DNA from: Plasmopara viticola
Lineage: Eukaryota; Oomycota; Peronosporomycetes; Peronosporales; Peronosporaceae
Reading direction: 5' to 3'
Length of the DNA stretch: 64,000 nucleotides
Assembly: GCA_001695595.3 (NCBI GenBank)
Contig: MBPM02000045.1
Location: forward strand, 496,001-560,000
The notes beneath the pieces are model-generated. The model worked only from the letters and a program-made list of their open reading frames with translations. It was not told the origin of the DNA and searched no databases. Made by a program: the position numbers and the translations under genes. How positions within the stretch are numbered: position 1 is the first letter of the stretch; each line of letters opens with the position of its first letter. Positions 11,462-23,945 of this stretch are shown one piece after another.

Positions 11462-13109
11462 CTAGGGGCTAATCCCGTTTGACTTTAGCAGTCTAGCAAT
11501 GCTATTCGCGCTCGAGTAACCTTCTTTTCTTAACTCTTCATTCACCATGTCTACAAGCAATTCGGAATCACCAAAGTACTTTTCCACGATCTGCGCAATT
11601 TTTACATTCAATCCCGGGCCGTAATATTGTAGGGTATACCAGTACCAGACATTTAACGCTGGGTGCGTAAAAAGTTTGTCGCCAGCTTTATGCAGTTGAA
11701 GACGGTCAAAAGCGCCGTCTTTGTCAACAAACTCTGTTTTCCATTTGTTAAAGAGTGCCGCTTCCACACTGGACACACGTTTTTTGATGATCGGATTGAC
11801 TGTATTCATGACTATCATGCTCGCTAATTGCTCCTCGGTGAATTGACTTAGCAATGTCTCAAGTAATTTAGCATCTTTTCCATGACGTCGCAAATCATAA
11901 GCAAACCACGTCTCTAAAAGCGGACTCTCTGTCATGTCCACAGCTTTCATTTTTGCCGGTCTGAACCCAAGAATGTTAAGCACATTGCTTTTCGTCTTTT
12001 GTTCATAATCCCTTTCTACAAATAGCTCTTTTAATGCGTTTGTAGCCATTTCACGCGTGCTCTCGTCTCTTTGCGCTGCCGCAATGACAGTATCGAGGGT
12101 CGTGACTTTGACTCCACGCTGATACACAAGCCGTTTACCATGCCGATCACCAATTCCTCGTAAACAACGTCAATCAACGCCCATTTAGCGTAAGAAAGCC
12201 AAATGCTGAGAGCTGAAGAATCCACAGCGCCATATTTGACGAAAACAGACTTCACGTAGTCAAGTGAGTCGTATATCTCTTCCGAGGATTCTTGCCAGAA
12301 CAGCGTATACATCACATTATTACCAACGCTTCCTTCTTGGAGATCAACGTTCGGAGCTCCAAGCATTTCAGCCAAGCGAGCAACGCCAAATCTTTGCTTT
12401 AGCAAACTATACAATTCATCGTATATTGGCTGCTCGTTCGATACATATTCTCGCGGAAGCTGACGAGCAAACGAGACGTATGTCTCCAAAAGCGGATTCT
12501 TGAAGACGTTGTCCTTGTCGGTATCTAGTTTCAAGGCACAAAAGACATCAAGCGCTTTCTTGTTCGCTACCCAATCTTTCATCAAAAGGTCGTAATAGTG
12601 TTTGGCCACGGCTTTCGTCTTTAGGGACGCTAGACCATCGAGTACAAGGGTAGCCAGCTCATAGTCACTAAAGGGTTTTTTAGCTCACGAAACAAGGCCC
12701 CATAAGCCTCTGCAGACTCTTCGTAGGCGTCGAGGAAATCTCGGGCCCACTTTTGATACTGTTCCCTAGCAACTAAATTCGACTTTACAGCTTTTTTGTT
12801 GGTTTTCTCGATCAAGCTGGTGATCACCTTCTCTTTGTCAGAAGTGGGTCCTGAACGCAGACTCGGCGCCACTTTTTTTAACATCACTGTATCCTTTGCG
12901 AGGACGTTATCCAACATCAATGCATCCTCCGCGAGGACATTACCCACCATCTTTTCCTCAAAGCGGTCAGTGTGTGTATCCTCTGCTGCTGACAAGCTCC
13001 TCATGTGACTCTGGGCTTGGGCATCCACCGCTATCATGGCCTTGGTACTTGCCACGACTGTGAAAGCCGAGAGCAACATGAATTGACGCAGGAATTTAGG
13101 CTTGAGCAT
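11462..13109 (-). pseudogene. LWY-type effector E2, broken by two frameshifts
   Basis: It starts at the family ATG (13109) and ends at a stop at 11462. The N-terminal 159-codon ORF has a signal peptide, HMRSLS and EEK in place of EER. A 1-nt deletion near 12672 (within a run of T on the plus strand) throws the frame off before the FDDYELA block. The middle frame continues to about 12127, where a second 1-nt deletion opposite the MVNGL(W)NQR block shifts it again, and the last frame (11462-12127) carries modules 3 and 4 to the normal C-terminus (NGIS). All four LWY modules are otherwise well preserved, so inactivation is probably recent. Sequencing error in homopolymers is the main alternative for the first break. 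A 24-codon insertion-like stretch (LAEDALMLDNVLAKD) after the EEK region is a short internal duplication. Confidence 0.85.
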
Positions 13110-13119
13110 TGCTTGTGAA

Positions 13120-13134
13120 GTTGAATAATGACAA
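13120..13134 (-). promoter_or_regulatory. Conserved initiator-like element upstream of E2
   Basis: On the minus strand it reads TTGTCATTATTCAAC, 11 nt before the ATG, matching the elements of E1, E4 and E5. It may be a relic now that E2 is frameshifted. Confidence 0.35.
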
Positions 13135-15195
13135 GTTGCGTAAGCACATTTGCTGCCTTCGGATCACAACCCTGCTCGTTATCATACGGTGCAATAGACG
13201 TGTTACGATCATATGCCATTAGATGGGTTTGAAGCCCCTCTTGTTGCTAAATGTCGACACCCGCAGACTAAGCGCTTTTTCACGGGCCACCTTCTCGTTC
13301 TTCTAATATGTTTAAGCTTAGTACAATTGTTTTCAGTAGCGCAACGCTATGTGGAATTACGGTTTGCCTAACAGCGCAAGCAACATGAAATATACTATTT
13401 GAAATAAACTCCGATACAGAATGAGCACGTACTAGCTGAAGTCATGTGTTGTATGCAACAATAAGCTGCTGACCAATCAGATGGTATATATCCAGATTAA
13501 AGCATCCTTCTGCGAGTTTTGATCTAAGGACCCGTGTTTCTATCAATGCTCTACCGTAAGCCAAATACAGCAACATTTTTCCCCACATTATGGCGTCCGT
13601 AAAAATTGGTATATTTGTCTTTCACGCATCATCTTATCACGCCGGTCTTTATCACGATGAAGCAATGCCAATGTGTATCGCATTTGTGACCCCATGTATT
13701 AGTACTTAGAAGTGTTATCCGTCAGTCTTCTTCTCCAACCTCGCAATAAAGCAATATGCAAGCTCATAGCTGTCGGATTTGATGCTGCGGACAAATTCTC
13801 AGAATGCGATGGTAAATTTAAACCAGCTAGCTTGCCAAGAAAGGATTTACATATCGAGAGATAAATGCTGAAGATGCGGCAACAGTCGCTGCATATTGAT
13901 GCCGCCAAGGTAATTACGGGACCGAATCACGAGCGCGTTCCTCATCGTGCTGAGCATTGTGCTGTCAAAATCCCATTGCGTTCATGTGTGAGCGAAGCGA
14001 ACAACAATGGCGCCGACGCGGCGCGGTTGCTGACCGATTGTTTGATAGCTGATGTGCAGTCCACTGTGCAGTATATCCATCAACGTTTCAAATTTACAGT
14101 GTTCGTGTAACCGAGATATGGGTGATGCTACTTTCGTCGCGTAAGCTTAAAATAGATGCATGTTCTGTTGTATTTTGTCCTCGCATTGCGGCTTACAACA
14201 TCGACACGTAACAATTTCCTTTGCATGAGGCATACATAGTCACTGTGATGTGGTACTCTTTCGATAGTCCAGCGACGACTTCGAATGGCTCGCATTGGTC
14301 GTGCAGGTCAGACATGTTACGAGCATTGAGCTGACGAAATCGATTAATATTATGTCTCGCCACCTGAGAAATTTAGATTAAGTTGCTTTGCTGCTTCCGC
14401 ATGGCCTCGTTGGTAAGCGGCGCTACTGGAATTTCCTATAAGATACGACACTTTTTTCGTGCAAAACGCGAGTATAAAAAAAGGTACAAAAAAATATTGT
14501 TAGGGAAATAGCCGGCCTTTGTTAATAAAAAGCTTAACACGCTACTAATCGGCATATGTACCGATTTACATAGCGAGGTACTTAAGCAATGACTCTGGAC
14601 TCGGTTCCCTTTTCAGAAAGTATAGTAAGGACCACAATACAGATGTTCCACCGACTATCTTGATCTTTCAGGAGTTCGCACTTTTGCATTCCGTTTTTGT
14701 AGAAATTTATGACAAAATTTGGACGACCATTAATTCCTTACAAAATACCAACCCAATGCCCTACTTTCTTTTTAGTCTATGATGCCCATTTTCAGTTCAT
14801 TGTGCACCACCAGCACCAAAGCCATGTCGTTAGATGTTGTGCCCGACTGCAGATACCATTGACTGTGCTTTTAATGACATAAGTGCGGACGATAAAGTTC
14901 GATACCAGTACGAATGGTAGGCAAATAATCAATCGATCAATAAGAACCAATAATTTTTTGTGGGTAAGAAAGATTAATGACCGCGCTGTAACGAAGCCAA
15001 ACGATCGATGGATATCGATCTTCTAATGCGCCTGAATTTTTTTGGTCTCTGACTGTCCCTAGAACAAAGAAATGCAATATTCAAACCATCGTCATCAATT
15101 AAGCTTCAAAAGTGAGGTGAAATCTGAATGCTTCATTCACAAAAAGAGAAGGAGATGATAGAGCTCGTGTGTGTGTTGTTAACCAGAACTAGTAG
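13135..15195. repeat. Effector 5' flank, unit 2
   Basis: Non-coding copy of the unit-1 flank in the same block order: TATATCCAGA near 13483, CTACCGTAAGCCAAATACAG near 13549, GATGCGGCAACAGTCGCTGC near 13871, and the GCATGAGGCATACATAGTC block near 14225. No genes recognised. Confidence 0.6.
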
Positions 15196-18100
15196 ATAGT
15201 CGATCACCAACCAACCACATATCTTCCTGCACGCCTCCTCCGCGCAAGGTGCTGTATGACTTTGTCACACCTCGTTGCACTTTGTTGTGAAATCTTCGTA
15301 TTCGCTGGTAGATTAACCACCATTACCCCTGCAAGAGCCCTAATTTTTGTTTTTTTATTAAACAAGGTAGACGTGAGCTTTATATACATTTATCAAACAG
15401 AATAGTTGACGGCCTTATTACTTGGGCGCCACTTTTTGAAAAGAAGTAAGATCTATGTGCCCGTGGACAGCTTGTAGGCAGGCCCGCCTCGCACTCAGCT
15501 CTTGGTGCAGGAACCAATGATAAGATTGCTCAATTGAAAAGAGTAAGGCTCCAGACCGTAGATATAAAGCCCCTACAAAAGTACGGTCCATTTCTCAGAG
15601 ACTTCAGTGTTCTTGAGTTTTGCAATTTTGCAACAGCCGTTACTCTGGCTACGGTAAGCAAAAGCATATATTCTAAGCTTGTCTCAAGGGCCAACAAATT
15701 GGATCTTTGGCTCATTTGAGGGCTTTTAGGGGTCGCTGTCAGAAGCTGCTCTCTCAGAGACAGTAAAATGTTGGTCACCTGTAAAGGTGCCGTTAGAAAG
15801 AACTTAGACCTCATGGTGTGCGTAAGGTTGATATACACCACAAAAAGTTGGATTTTAACAGATCGGCAGCTTTCGAAGTCGGTACTAGCAGTGTAAAGCT
15901 GCTAATGTACACGCACATAAACGAGTATATCAAATTTGCCTTCGATCTAGGTAGATTGCAAATTTTGCGTGCCAACATTGAATTCCGGTCAACCAAAATG
16001 GATGATTTGTGTCATATGGGATTCACCATACAAGTCATTTCTGATTCGACTCGATAAGCCTATATAAATATAAAATTGATCTGGCTATAAGATTTGGAGA
16101 CTAAAAGAGTACATAGGTCATTCTTGTCTTTGACATGGATAAGTGCGACTTGTTCGTGTGCATGCCGTGACTAAAAAAGCACGAGTCGTTTATTTATTAG
16201 CGGGCCAAAGCTATGGTTGCTAGCCGCCCACTTTTGCGTGACATGAGTCAAGGCAATTCTTTTTTGCACCTGCTGTACGCAAAACTTTTAGTTAGTTAAT
16301 TTCACGCGCGAAGTAAATTTGAGATATGCGATGCTGCCGACCTTCTTTTAAGGATAGATGCGACGACGTCTTTGAAGTCGTTTTAGCGGGTAACTAAGTT
16401 CACTGACTACCACAGACGCTAATGGTGACATTTTATTACAGGTAGCCCCAGGTGGGTAACAACATAGCACCAATAACTGTAGGGAACAAAGCTCTCCGAG
16501 CCTAGAGCATAAGTCTGCAACATAAAGCGAAGCAAAGACTCATAGATGGGTTACCCAGACCCACGAATAGCATATATCATAGCTCAGCCAAAACATTAAT
16601 TATACAAATTAAAATTAATTTGTGTCATGACAACCTTTGAGTTGACAACGATTTCTATTGCACAAGGATTAGTGGCAGCGCATCCGGTTTTTATATATAA
16701 GGCTTCAGAGCTATTTATCCGTGAAGAACTCAGATCCACTGAGCTCTGAGCCAAATTTGAGCCGGGAAATATATCAGAGGCATTGTTTTTAAGATGAAAA
16801 CTCGCCTTAAGACCATTGAAGCATCCTACGGTTTACGGTGTTTCAATTAGAGCTGGTCAAATTACAAATCTAATAGCCACCGTGTGGAATTGGAAGGTAA
16901 GCACACTATCTGGAGATCGATGCAGTAGCACGTTATATACGACATTTCGATTCTTACATGGACAAGATGTATAGTAGGCTGTTAGGTATTTCTTATCGTT
17001 TATCTTCTGAAGAGTTCCGGTGTTTTTTATTCAGATTTGAGGTTCGTGATGCCACCACGAACATTTGTATGGGTAGAGGAGTAAGGCACAGGATCGTGCT
17101 AGGCATAAAGCAATGTGAGGTCATCAACGCCTTTTCCGCCAAACATATAAGGAATTGTATGGTGCGGGAGTCGAAATTTTGTATTCATCATCGACGATTT
17201 GTACTATATTGTAAAGCAAAAATGGCGACCAATTAATGTAAATGACAAGCAATTCACCGCAACAGTATTGAATAAAACGCCTAAGACGTGAGTCGGAACA
17301 GCATGTTAAAGAGGTGTGGTGTTTGGTACTATTAAACCCGGTCTCAAGGCGGCAGGTATGCTTTGCGGCGTGCTTTAATGCAACAAAGTTAGTAAGCGCT
17401 CCTGTAACATTTACTCGCCTTGTGGCACTGCTGCATTAAAACTTTTACTCGGATACTATAATTTCGTGCATAGTCGTTCTGACGCAAAATCAGTCCTTAA
17501 AGCTCAAATTGCAAGTTTTTGAAATCACGGAAGCCAACAGGTCTTTTATCGACATTGACAATGCGTTAATGTGGCAGTAGAGACGAAGACACCCGGCTGC
17601 GTTGTGATCAGTTATTGGGCACAAAAAAAGCGAAAGTTAATGTGGCTCGGCCAGCACTACTTTTTTACAACGTTCGAGGAATTGACTGGAAAACTGCTGA
17701 TTATGCGGGTTGTATTCTTACTACTATAGACGATTATTGAGTGGTACTGAGAGCACGAGTTTGCTGTAAGAAAGGATCAAAAAGTTTTTAGCAAGCACCA
17801 GAATGGCTGGACCAAGCTATACAAATCGTTTTTTTGCAACGGTTCTGCTAACATCATTAGTTGTGCGCCACTGCAACTCAATGACGATGGCCATGAGCGA
17901 CCCATCCTAATTAACTTCGGGTGTCTTGAACTGTCAAATGGAACTGTCTCGCTTTTGACAAAATGTTGCTTGTTATCAAGTGAGCGCTCAATGTTTTTTT
18001 TAATTCATCTTTAGGCTTTGAGCCCTGCGAAGTCTATGAATTCCACGCATTTCTGAAGATGGCGGTAAGTTTCGCCCATCTTGCAAAAAAAACGAAAGTA

Positions 18101-20690
18101 GGGTGGTATTCCTCGGGAATACAAGTCTAAAATGCTTGCCGACACCCTTTCGCGCAAATTAGACTACAAGCTGGTCTAAATGAACAGGATCAAAGGCTTC
18201 GTGGACTAGGGAATTCGAAGGGTATATAAAACAGATGCCAAATTAAAGCCTTATTTATCGCAGGCTAAAAAGCCAAAGTCAAGTGGTTTAACTCTCGACA
18301 GCGACAATATAAACATCGTTTTGTTTAAACAAAAGACTTGGTCTACAAAACGCTAAACAAAAGATTCATATTGAGTCGTTGTTCTTACTTTTATAGCCAT
18401 GAAGTACGATATACATTTGGCGATCCTTAAAGTCGCGAACAGCCGTTTTGTTTGCTTCCACAACACATCGGCGACTCCACACAGTAGAGGAGGATGTGAG
18501 GACCTGTTTTACCTGACAGAAAGTAAAATCTAAGGCTTATACGCCAGTTCCTTCACAAAAGCTACCTATGCAAGCGGACTCTCGAAAGCCTGTAAGGCCC
18601 GATATTTTCTTGGCTTAGCGAGATTAATGGTACCATAAGCACAATACCCCTTCAGCAGGATACTGACTTTCAACGCAGTTGGTAGACCTCGTGCAAAGAG
18701 GCGCAGCGATCAATCAGACTGTAGATGATGGCCTAAAGATATTTCTATTTTGTAAAGGATCATATATCCACCAGGACCACAAGCGTTTTGTCGCGCACGA
18801 ACCTAATCTCCTCACGATAAAAAAGACGGCCGAGGCAGAGGTGGTGTACTATGACGCTCATCGACCGTCATAGCCATACCACTCTCTTGTGAAGTGAGTT
18901 TTGGAGTAAAGGTACTTTCACGGAAGAGGCAGGATTTTCTTGTGAAGCAGTGCGGTTAACTAATGGGAGTCAACAAATCAGCTTCAAAATTATGTATCGA
19001 ACACCACTGCTTTCACTGCGAACCTCACGCACTACTTGGCTGTTCTCCGATCGAACGCTTGTGCTTGGTGAGCCAAAAATCACGATCAACAACCATTACG
19101 AGACCTAAAAGCACGAGGAGCAGTCACAACGGAATGCTTATATATATTTGAATATACGGGCAAATTATGAGTTTGCGACCAACGAAGTGGCTGTGATCTC
19201 CTGAGAAGTTACAACGGTTGTATAGGTTCTATAGCATCGAGGTTGAGGCCTCTGCTTTTGCTCGGCATGAGGTACGCGTAGCTCAAGGGGCCAGTTTGAT
19301 AGCTCCGCAAAATTTTTTTATGCGGACATTTCCGGCACCGGGTGTCATGCCCGTTGTACTTGCGCCTCATAAATTTTCGGGGGGGGGGGAAGGATTTTTA
19401 GCGGTGAATTAGTACGGAAGCTTTACCCTTTACTTTCAGTTTAAACGGAATTGATGGACGAGTGGAAAGGTACATTTGGCAAAGCTTTGATAGGCTCAAA
19501 TTCGTCGTCGACTGTCAGCAGACTTCTAATCTGCGACCTAAAATATTTAACAACATGCTTTCTTGTTTTCGGAAAAGGTTGGGGTGACGCCCTCCTTCCA
19601 AGCGCGGGGGCTAAATGCTCGCGCACTTCGGGCAGGTGCTCTCGGGCATCTGCAGGTCTCTAACGAGTCTCACCCTCGACGCGACGGTCTCCAGCACTAG
19701 GGCGCCACCTGGGCTCTTACCAAATCAGAACTACACAAAATAATGGAAGACCCTCACGGCCTCGGTGCTGGCTGCACTGCCCGCCGAACGAGACCCGACG
19801 TATGCGGACACCACTCTATGCCGTGGACTAGCCAGACTGAGCCTAGCACGTGCATAACTTGGCGACGCGATAACGTAATACAATACAATACAATGCTTTC
19901 TTGAACGCGGGAGCTACAGCAGTTTTCATTAGGGACCTCGAGATGAGCTCAAACGAGGCATCCCATGTGACGTGAAGTCTCGAAGACGCCAATCACCATA
20001 ATAAAAAGCATTTACAATGTGAAGGCAATCTTATTTATAAGAAATTTGATCTTGGCGACCGTGTCGCGCGCGAACACTTTCCGCGTAAAAGTGGCGGGGA
20101 AACTCTTTACCAGAGAGAGAAGGAGGACGATGTCCCAGTATCGTCCGGCGCATTGCTTTTTCTTCGCTATGACGTAGCTCGCGATCGAATACAACTCAGG
20201 AGCTGATAAATTGTAACGTCGAACCTCTCAGCTGATTAAGCCAATACGAGCACTGGGTGCCGCAGCTCCAAGATCTCGAGGTTATTTCAAACCTTTTCCA
20301 ATGCTAGTCGCATTCCTCCGCGAGCAAACCGCTCGTTTTAATCAGTTGAGGCAAAAATTATTATCCTCCGTGCCCGATTACTGGTCCAAGTGATTATTTG
20401 GCCCCCCATGGCTTTGTTCACAAATGACTCGGTGCCAACGCTCACGCGTTCACCAGGCCCGAATTATGATATGGCCTAGATTAGTTCACATAGACACGCC
20501 ACGATTCATGCCGGCTTTTGACGTTAAGCCAATGTTTCCGCCCTGTTGTATCAATAAAATGAATTCGTGTGTGTCAAACGCAAAATTGAACTTTCGGCTA
20601 ACAAAATTGTAAGCTGAAGGCTTTTATAGAATTTAGAAAGTTGAATAGCTATTTTCTAATGTGTACCAGCAATAAGAGTTCATGTGACTA
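15196..20690 (+). mobile_element. Decayed Ty3/Gypsy-like body, unit 2 (interrupted by a short LINE derivative)
   Basis: It matches unit 1 from the CTGCACGCCTCCTC block (near 15225) through the RNase H-like region (near 18060-18240), the block CGTGCAAAGAGGCGCAGCGA (near 18690), and the block with GTGTCGCGCGCGAACACTTTCC (near 20060). The tail block seen before E2 and E5 is missing. A 327-bp element with target-site duplication is inserted at 19566-19892. All frames are broken. Confidence 0.55.
19555..19903 (+). mobile_element. Short LINE-derived element, copy 1, with 11-bp target-site duplication
   Basis: The element body is 19566-19892 (327 bp), flanked by ATGCTTTCTTG at 19555-19565 and 19893-19903. 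Its 5' part (GGAAAAGGTTGGGGTGACGC onward) equals the 5' end of the LINE at 25957-27105. The middle is a short piece starting TGGGCTCTTACCAA, and the 3' end equals the LINE 3' end with an ATACA-repeat tail. It has no coding capacity. The undisturbed site is visible in the paralogous repeat near 47130-47155 (CTGAACGCGGGAGC without the insert). It was presumably mobilised by LINE machinery. Confidence 0.85.
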
Positions 20691-20762
20691 ACTTCTCCTC
20701 GTCTGTGTTAGACTAGTCGTCATCACTCGGGCTGCCTGGCTCGCGAGGTACGTAGACCACGA

Positions 20763-22367
20763 CTAAGAGCTGATCCCGTTTTGCATTAGCGTATAAGCAA
20801 TGCTCTTCGCGCTCGACTTCTTGTTTATTTTCAATTCTTTATTCACCATGTCTAACAGCGATTCGGTATCACGGTAGTGCTTTTTCACGACCTGCGTAAT
20901 TAATGCACCTGATCGCGGGCGGTGGTGTGCAAGGACATACGAAAACCAGACACTCAAGGCCGGGTGCGTAAAAAGTTTGTCGCCAGCTTCATGGAGTCGA
21001 AGACGCTGAAAAATACGATTTGCGTTTAGAAACTCCTCATGCCACTTTTCAAAAAGTGCCTTTCGCACTCTGTACAGACGATCTGCCATTTTTGGGTACC
21101 TCGTCTTCATGACGAGCATGCTCGCTAGTTGTTCATCAGTCAATTGACTTTGCAATTCCTCAAGTAGTGCAGCATCGTCATCGTGACGTCGCGACTCAAA
21201 CGCAAACCACGTCTCTAACAGTGGACTCTCCGTCATGTCCTCAGCTTTCATTACTGCCAATTCGAGTCCGAGAGTGTTAAGCACATCGCTTGTCGTCTTT
21301 TTTTCATTCTCCCACTCTACAAACAGCTCCTCTAATGTGTTTAAAGTAACTTCACGCGTGCTCGCGTCCTTTTGCGCTGCCGCAATGACGGTAGCGAGGG
21401 CCTTGACTTTGACTTCACGCTGGTTCCACAAGCCGTTTACCATGCCGGTCACCAATTTCTCGTAATCAACGTCAATCAACGCCCATTTAGCGTAAGAAAG
21501 CCAGATGCTAAGAGCTGAAGAATCCACAACGGCATATTTGTTGAAAACAGACTCTACGCTCTTGAGTGAGTCTTTAGGCAATATTAAGGATACGTCCCGA
21601 AACAGCGCGTTCATCACTCTACCACCAATGCTTCCTTCCTGAAGATCAACATTCGGAGCTCCGAGCATTTCAGCCAAGCGAACAACGCCAAATTTTTGCT
21701 CTAGCATACTATACAATTCATCGTATATTGGCTGCTCGTTCGATACATATTCTCGCGGAAGCCGACGAGCGAACGAGACATATGTCTCCAAGAGCGGGTT
21801 CTTGAAAACATTGCCCTTGTCGGCATCAAGTTTTAAGGCACGGAAGACATCAAGCGCTTCCTTGTTCGCTACCCAATCTTTCATTTGGAGCTCGGAATAT
21901 TCTCTGGCTGCAGCTTCCGCCTTGAGGGACGTCAGACCATCATGCACAAATGCAGCCAGCTCATAGTCGTCGAAGTGTTTTTTGAGCTCGTGGAACAAGG
22001 CCATGTAAGCCTTTGCAGAGTCTTCGTAGGCACCAAGGACAACTCTAGCCCACTTTTGATATTGTTCACTTGCAAACAAATTCGTCTCCACAGCTTTTAC
22101 GTGGTAGTTTTCGAAAAAGGTGCTGATCACTTTCTCTTTGTCATATGAAAGCCTTAGATGCAGACTTGGCGCCAACTTCTCCACCGTCCATGCAATCTTT
22201 GCGAAGAGAGAAATTATAAACCTTTCCTCAAAGCGGTCAGCGCGAGCATCCTCTGCTGACCAGCTCCTCATGTGACTCTGGGCTGGAACATCCACCGCTA
22301 TGGAGCTTGCCACAAGTGCGAAGCCCGAGAGCAACACGAAATGACGCGGAAATTTAAGCTTGAGCAT
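20763..22367 (-). CDS. LWY-type secreted effector E3, intact (534 aa)
   Basis: An intact intronless ORF begins at the family ATG at 22367; the frame is open 19 codons further upstream, but the shared ATG gives the normal signal peptide. Residues 1-25 are the signal peptide. HMRSWS (R34-S37) replaces RxLR and EER is at 47-49. Four helical modules follow, with landmark residues W106/W165/Y196, W289/Y292/W295, W352/W387 and W442/W474/Y477. The repeated pattern is KW, about 15 residues, (V/I)F-x2-L-x-L, then (N/S/H)P-x-L-x2-(W/Y). Family knowledge: LWY modules pack as rigid rods and some bind host PP2A-A; the target here is unknown. The protein is secreted and probably translocated into plant cells. 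Together with E5 it is the best-preserved member of the array. Confidence 0.9.
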   Translation of the reverse strand: MLKLKFPRHFVLLSGFALVASSIAVDVPAQSHMRSWSAEDARADRFEERFIISLFAKIAWTVEKLAPSLHLRLSYDKEKVISTFFENYHVKAVETNLFASEQYQKWARVVLGAYEDSAKAYMALFHELKKHFDDYELAAFVHDGLTSLKAEAAAREYSELQMKDWVANKEALDVFRALKLDADKGNVFKNPLLETYVSFARRLPREYVSNEQPIYDELYSMLEQKFGVVRLAEMLGAPNVDLQEGSIGGRVMNALFRDVSLILPKDSLKSVESVFNKYAVVDSSALSIWLSYAKWALIDVDYEKLVTGMVNGLWNQREVKVKALATVIAAAQKDASTREVTLNTLEELFVEWENEKKTTSDVLNTLGLELAVMKAEDMTESPLLETWFAFESRRHDDDAALLEELQSQLTDEQLASMLVMKTRYPKMADRLYRVRKALFEKWHEEFLNANRIFQRLRLHEAGDKLFTHPALSVWFSYVLAHHRPRSGALITQVVKKHYRDTESLLDMVNKELKINKKSSAKSIAYTLMQNGISS

Positions 22368-22384
22368 CGCTTTTAAAGTGTAAG

Positions 22385-22398
22385 CTAAAGAATGACAA
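22385..22398 (-). promoter_or_regulatory. Diverged initiator-like element upstream of E3
   Basis: On the minus strand the block begins TTGTCATT, as in E1, E2, E4 and E5, but the following TCAATTT half is replaced by CTTTAGC. It lies at the equivalent distance from the ATG. Confidence 0.3.
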
Positions 22399-22399
22399 G

Positions 22400-23945
22400 G
22401 TATTTGCCGCCTTCGAATCACCATTCAGCTCACTATCGTACGGTGCAATGACATGTTACGATCATATGCCATTAGTTAGGCTCGACAATGCTAGAAATTT
22501 ACGCGAGGTTTGATGCTTTTTTGCGGGCCACCATCACGTTTAACTTGAGTAGATCAATTAGAGGTGGGATTGCAGACAGGGAGATTCGTACGAGCATTGT
22601 CCAAGCATTTGGGTGTGACATGATGAAGACTGAATTAAAAAACTACGATCAAGAATGAGTGCGTACTATCTGAAGTACAGTGTTGTATCCAACAGACCGA
22701 TCAGATGGTATATATCCAGAGCATCAGATAAAGACAGCCATCTCCGTTTTCATTGGAAATCCGAGATTTATCAATGCTGTACCGTAAGCCAAATGCAGCA
22801 GATACTTTCCCCACATTATGATGTCCGTAGGCACTCTTCCAGGCATCATCAAATTACTCGGTCTTAATCTACCGCGTTTGTAAATCCATGTATCAGTTCT
22901 TAAAAGTGTAAGAGTTTGAGACCGCACAGTCGTCAGTTATTCATCAAGTTCTCCAGATCAAACCCTTACATTGCAATAAAAAATTATAACCAGATAGCTT
23001 ACCAATAGGGAATTTACGTATCGAGAGATAAGCTGATAATTGCTGCAAACGGACGCCGCCAAGGTAATTAAAGGAGCGAATCAAGTGGCGAGATCCTCAG
23101 CGTGCTTAGCATTGTGCAAATAAGAATCCATTGTCTTCATGTTCAGACCGAAGCGAACAACAATGGTGCCGACGCGACGCGGCTGCTGACCAGTTAATCA
23201 ATAGCTAGTGTGCAGTGCACCGTGCAGTGTAGCTCACACTCGTCTCATAGACCGAGATATGGGTGAAGCGACGCTATGAACAATTTTAATAAGCGCTTTA
23301 TCGCTTCTTTTGTTTTTACTATGCTAAACTTTGCTGTCTATCATAGATTTAATTGGATACATATCCTGTTGTATTCTTCTCTGCCATTCCGGCTTCTACT
23401 TTACATACTTTCGCACACCAACAGCAACTCGTTAGTACTTGCCTCGCATGAAGCATAAACTATCACTGTGATGTGGTTCTCGCTTGACAGTCCAGCCACC
23501 GTTCCAAATGGATCACATTGGTCGCGCAGGTCATACTAGCGCTGACCTGAAGTTGGCGCCGGATTTTCTCTTACCGCTGTCAACACTCTGTTGCAAATGA
23601 TTGCAAATTGCGAAGCAACTACAGCAAAGTTGTTTCGCTGCTTCGCGGCAACGCGCCACATAGCTTCGTTGAGAAATTGCCCTTTAGATACAGCATTTTC
23701 ATTTAAGGATCAGGCAAACGCGGTTTAACTGCAATCAGACCTAGAAAAAATTACTGTTTGTAATACGTAAAGCTAAGCTTCTATGCGACCGCAACTAATC
23801 GGCATTTAGACTGGTTTGCACACGTCTTCTCGAAATATGTAAAGGGGGTCTTTGCTTATCAAGGAGTACATTTAGGACCAGGATTACGAATAATTTATCG
23901 AATAACCAATTTAAACCGAAGCATATTGCACAAAAACAAAAAATT
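22400..23945. repeat. Effector 5' flank, unit 3
   Basis: It holds the shared flank blocks in order: TATATCCAGAGCATCAGATA (near 22711), ATGCTGTACCGTAAGCCAAA (near 22774) and a TTGCTGCAAACGGACGCCGCC block (near 23039). No genes recognised. Confidence 0.6.

Noticed and set aside
19370..19395. Run of G, with similar runs of C near 53150 and 55722
   Set aside because: Simple homopolymers in decayed sequence, with no structure around them to suggest a function.
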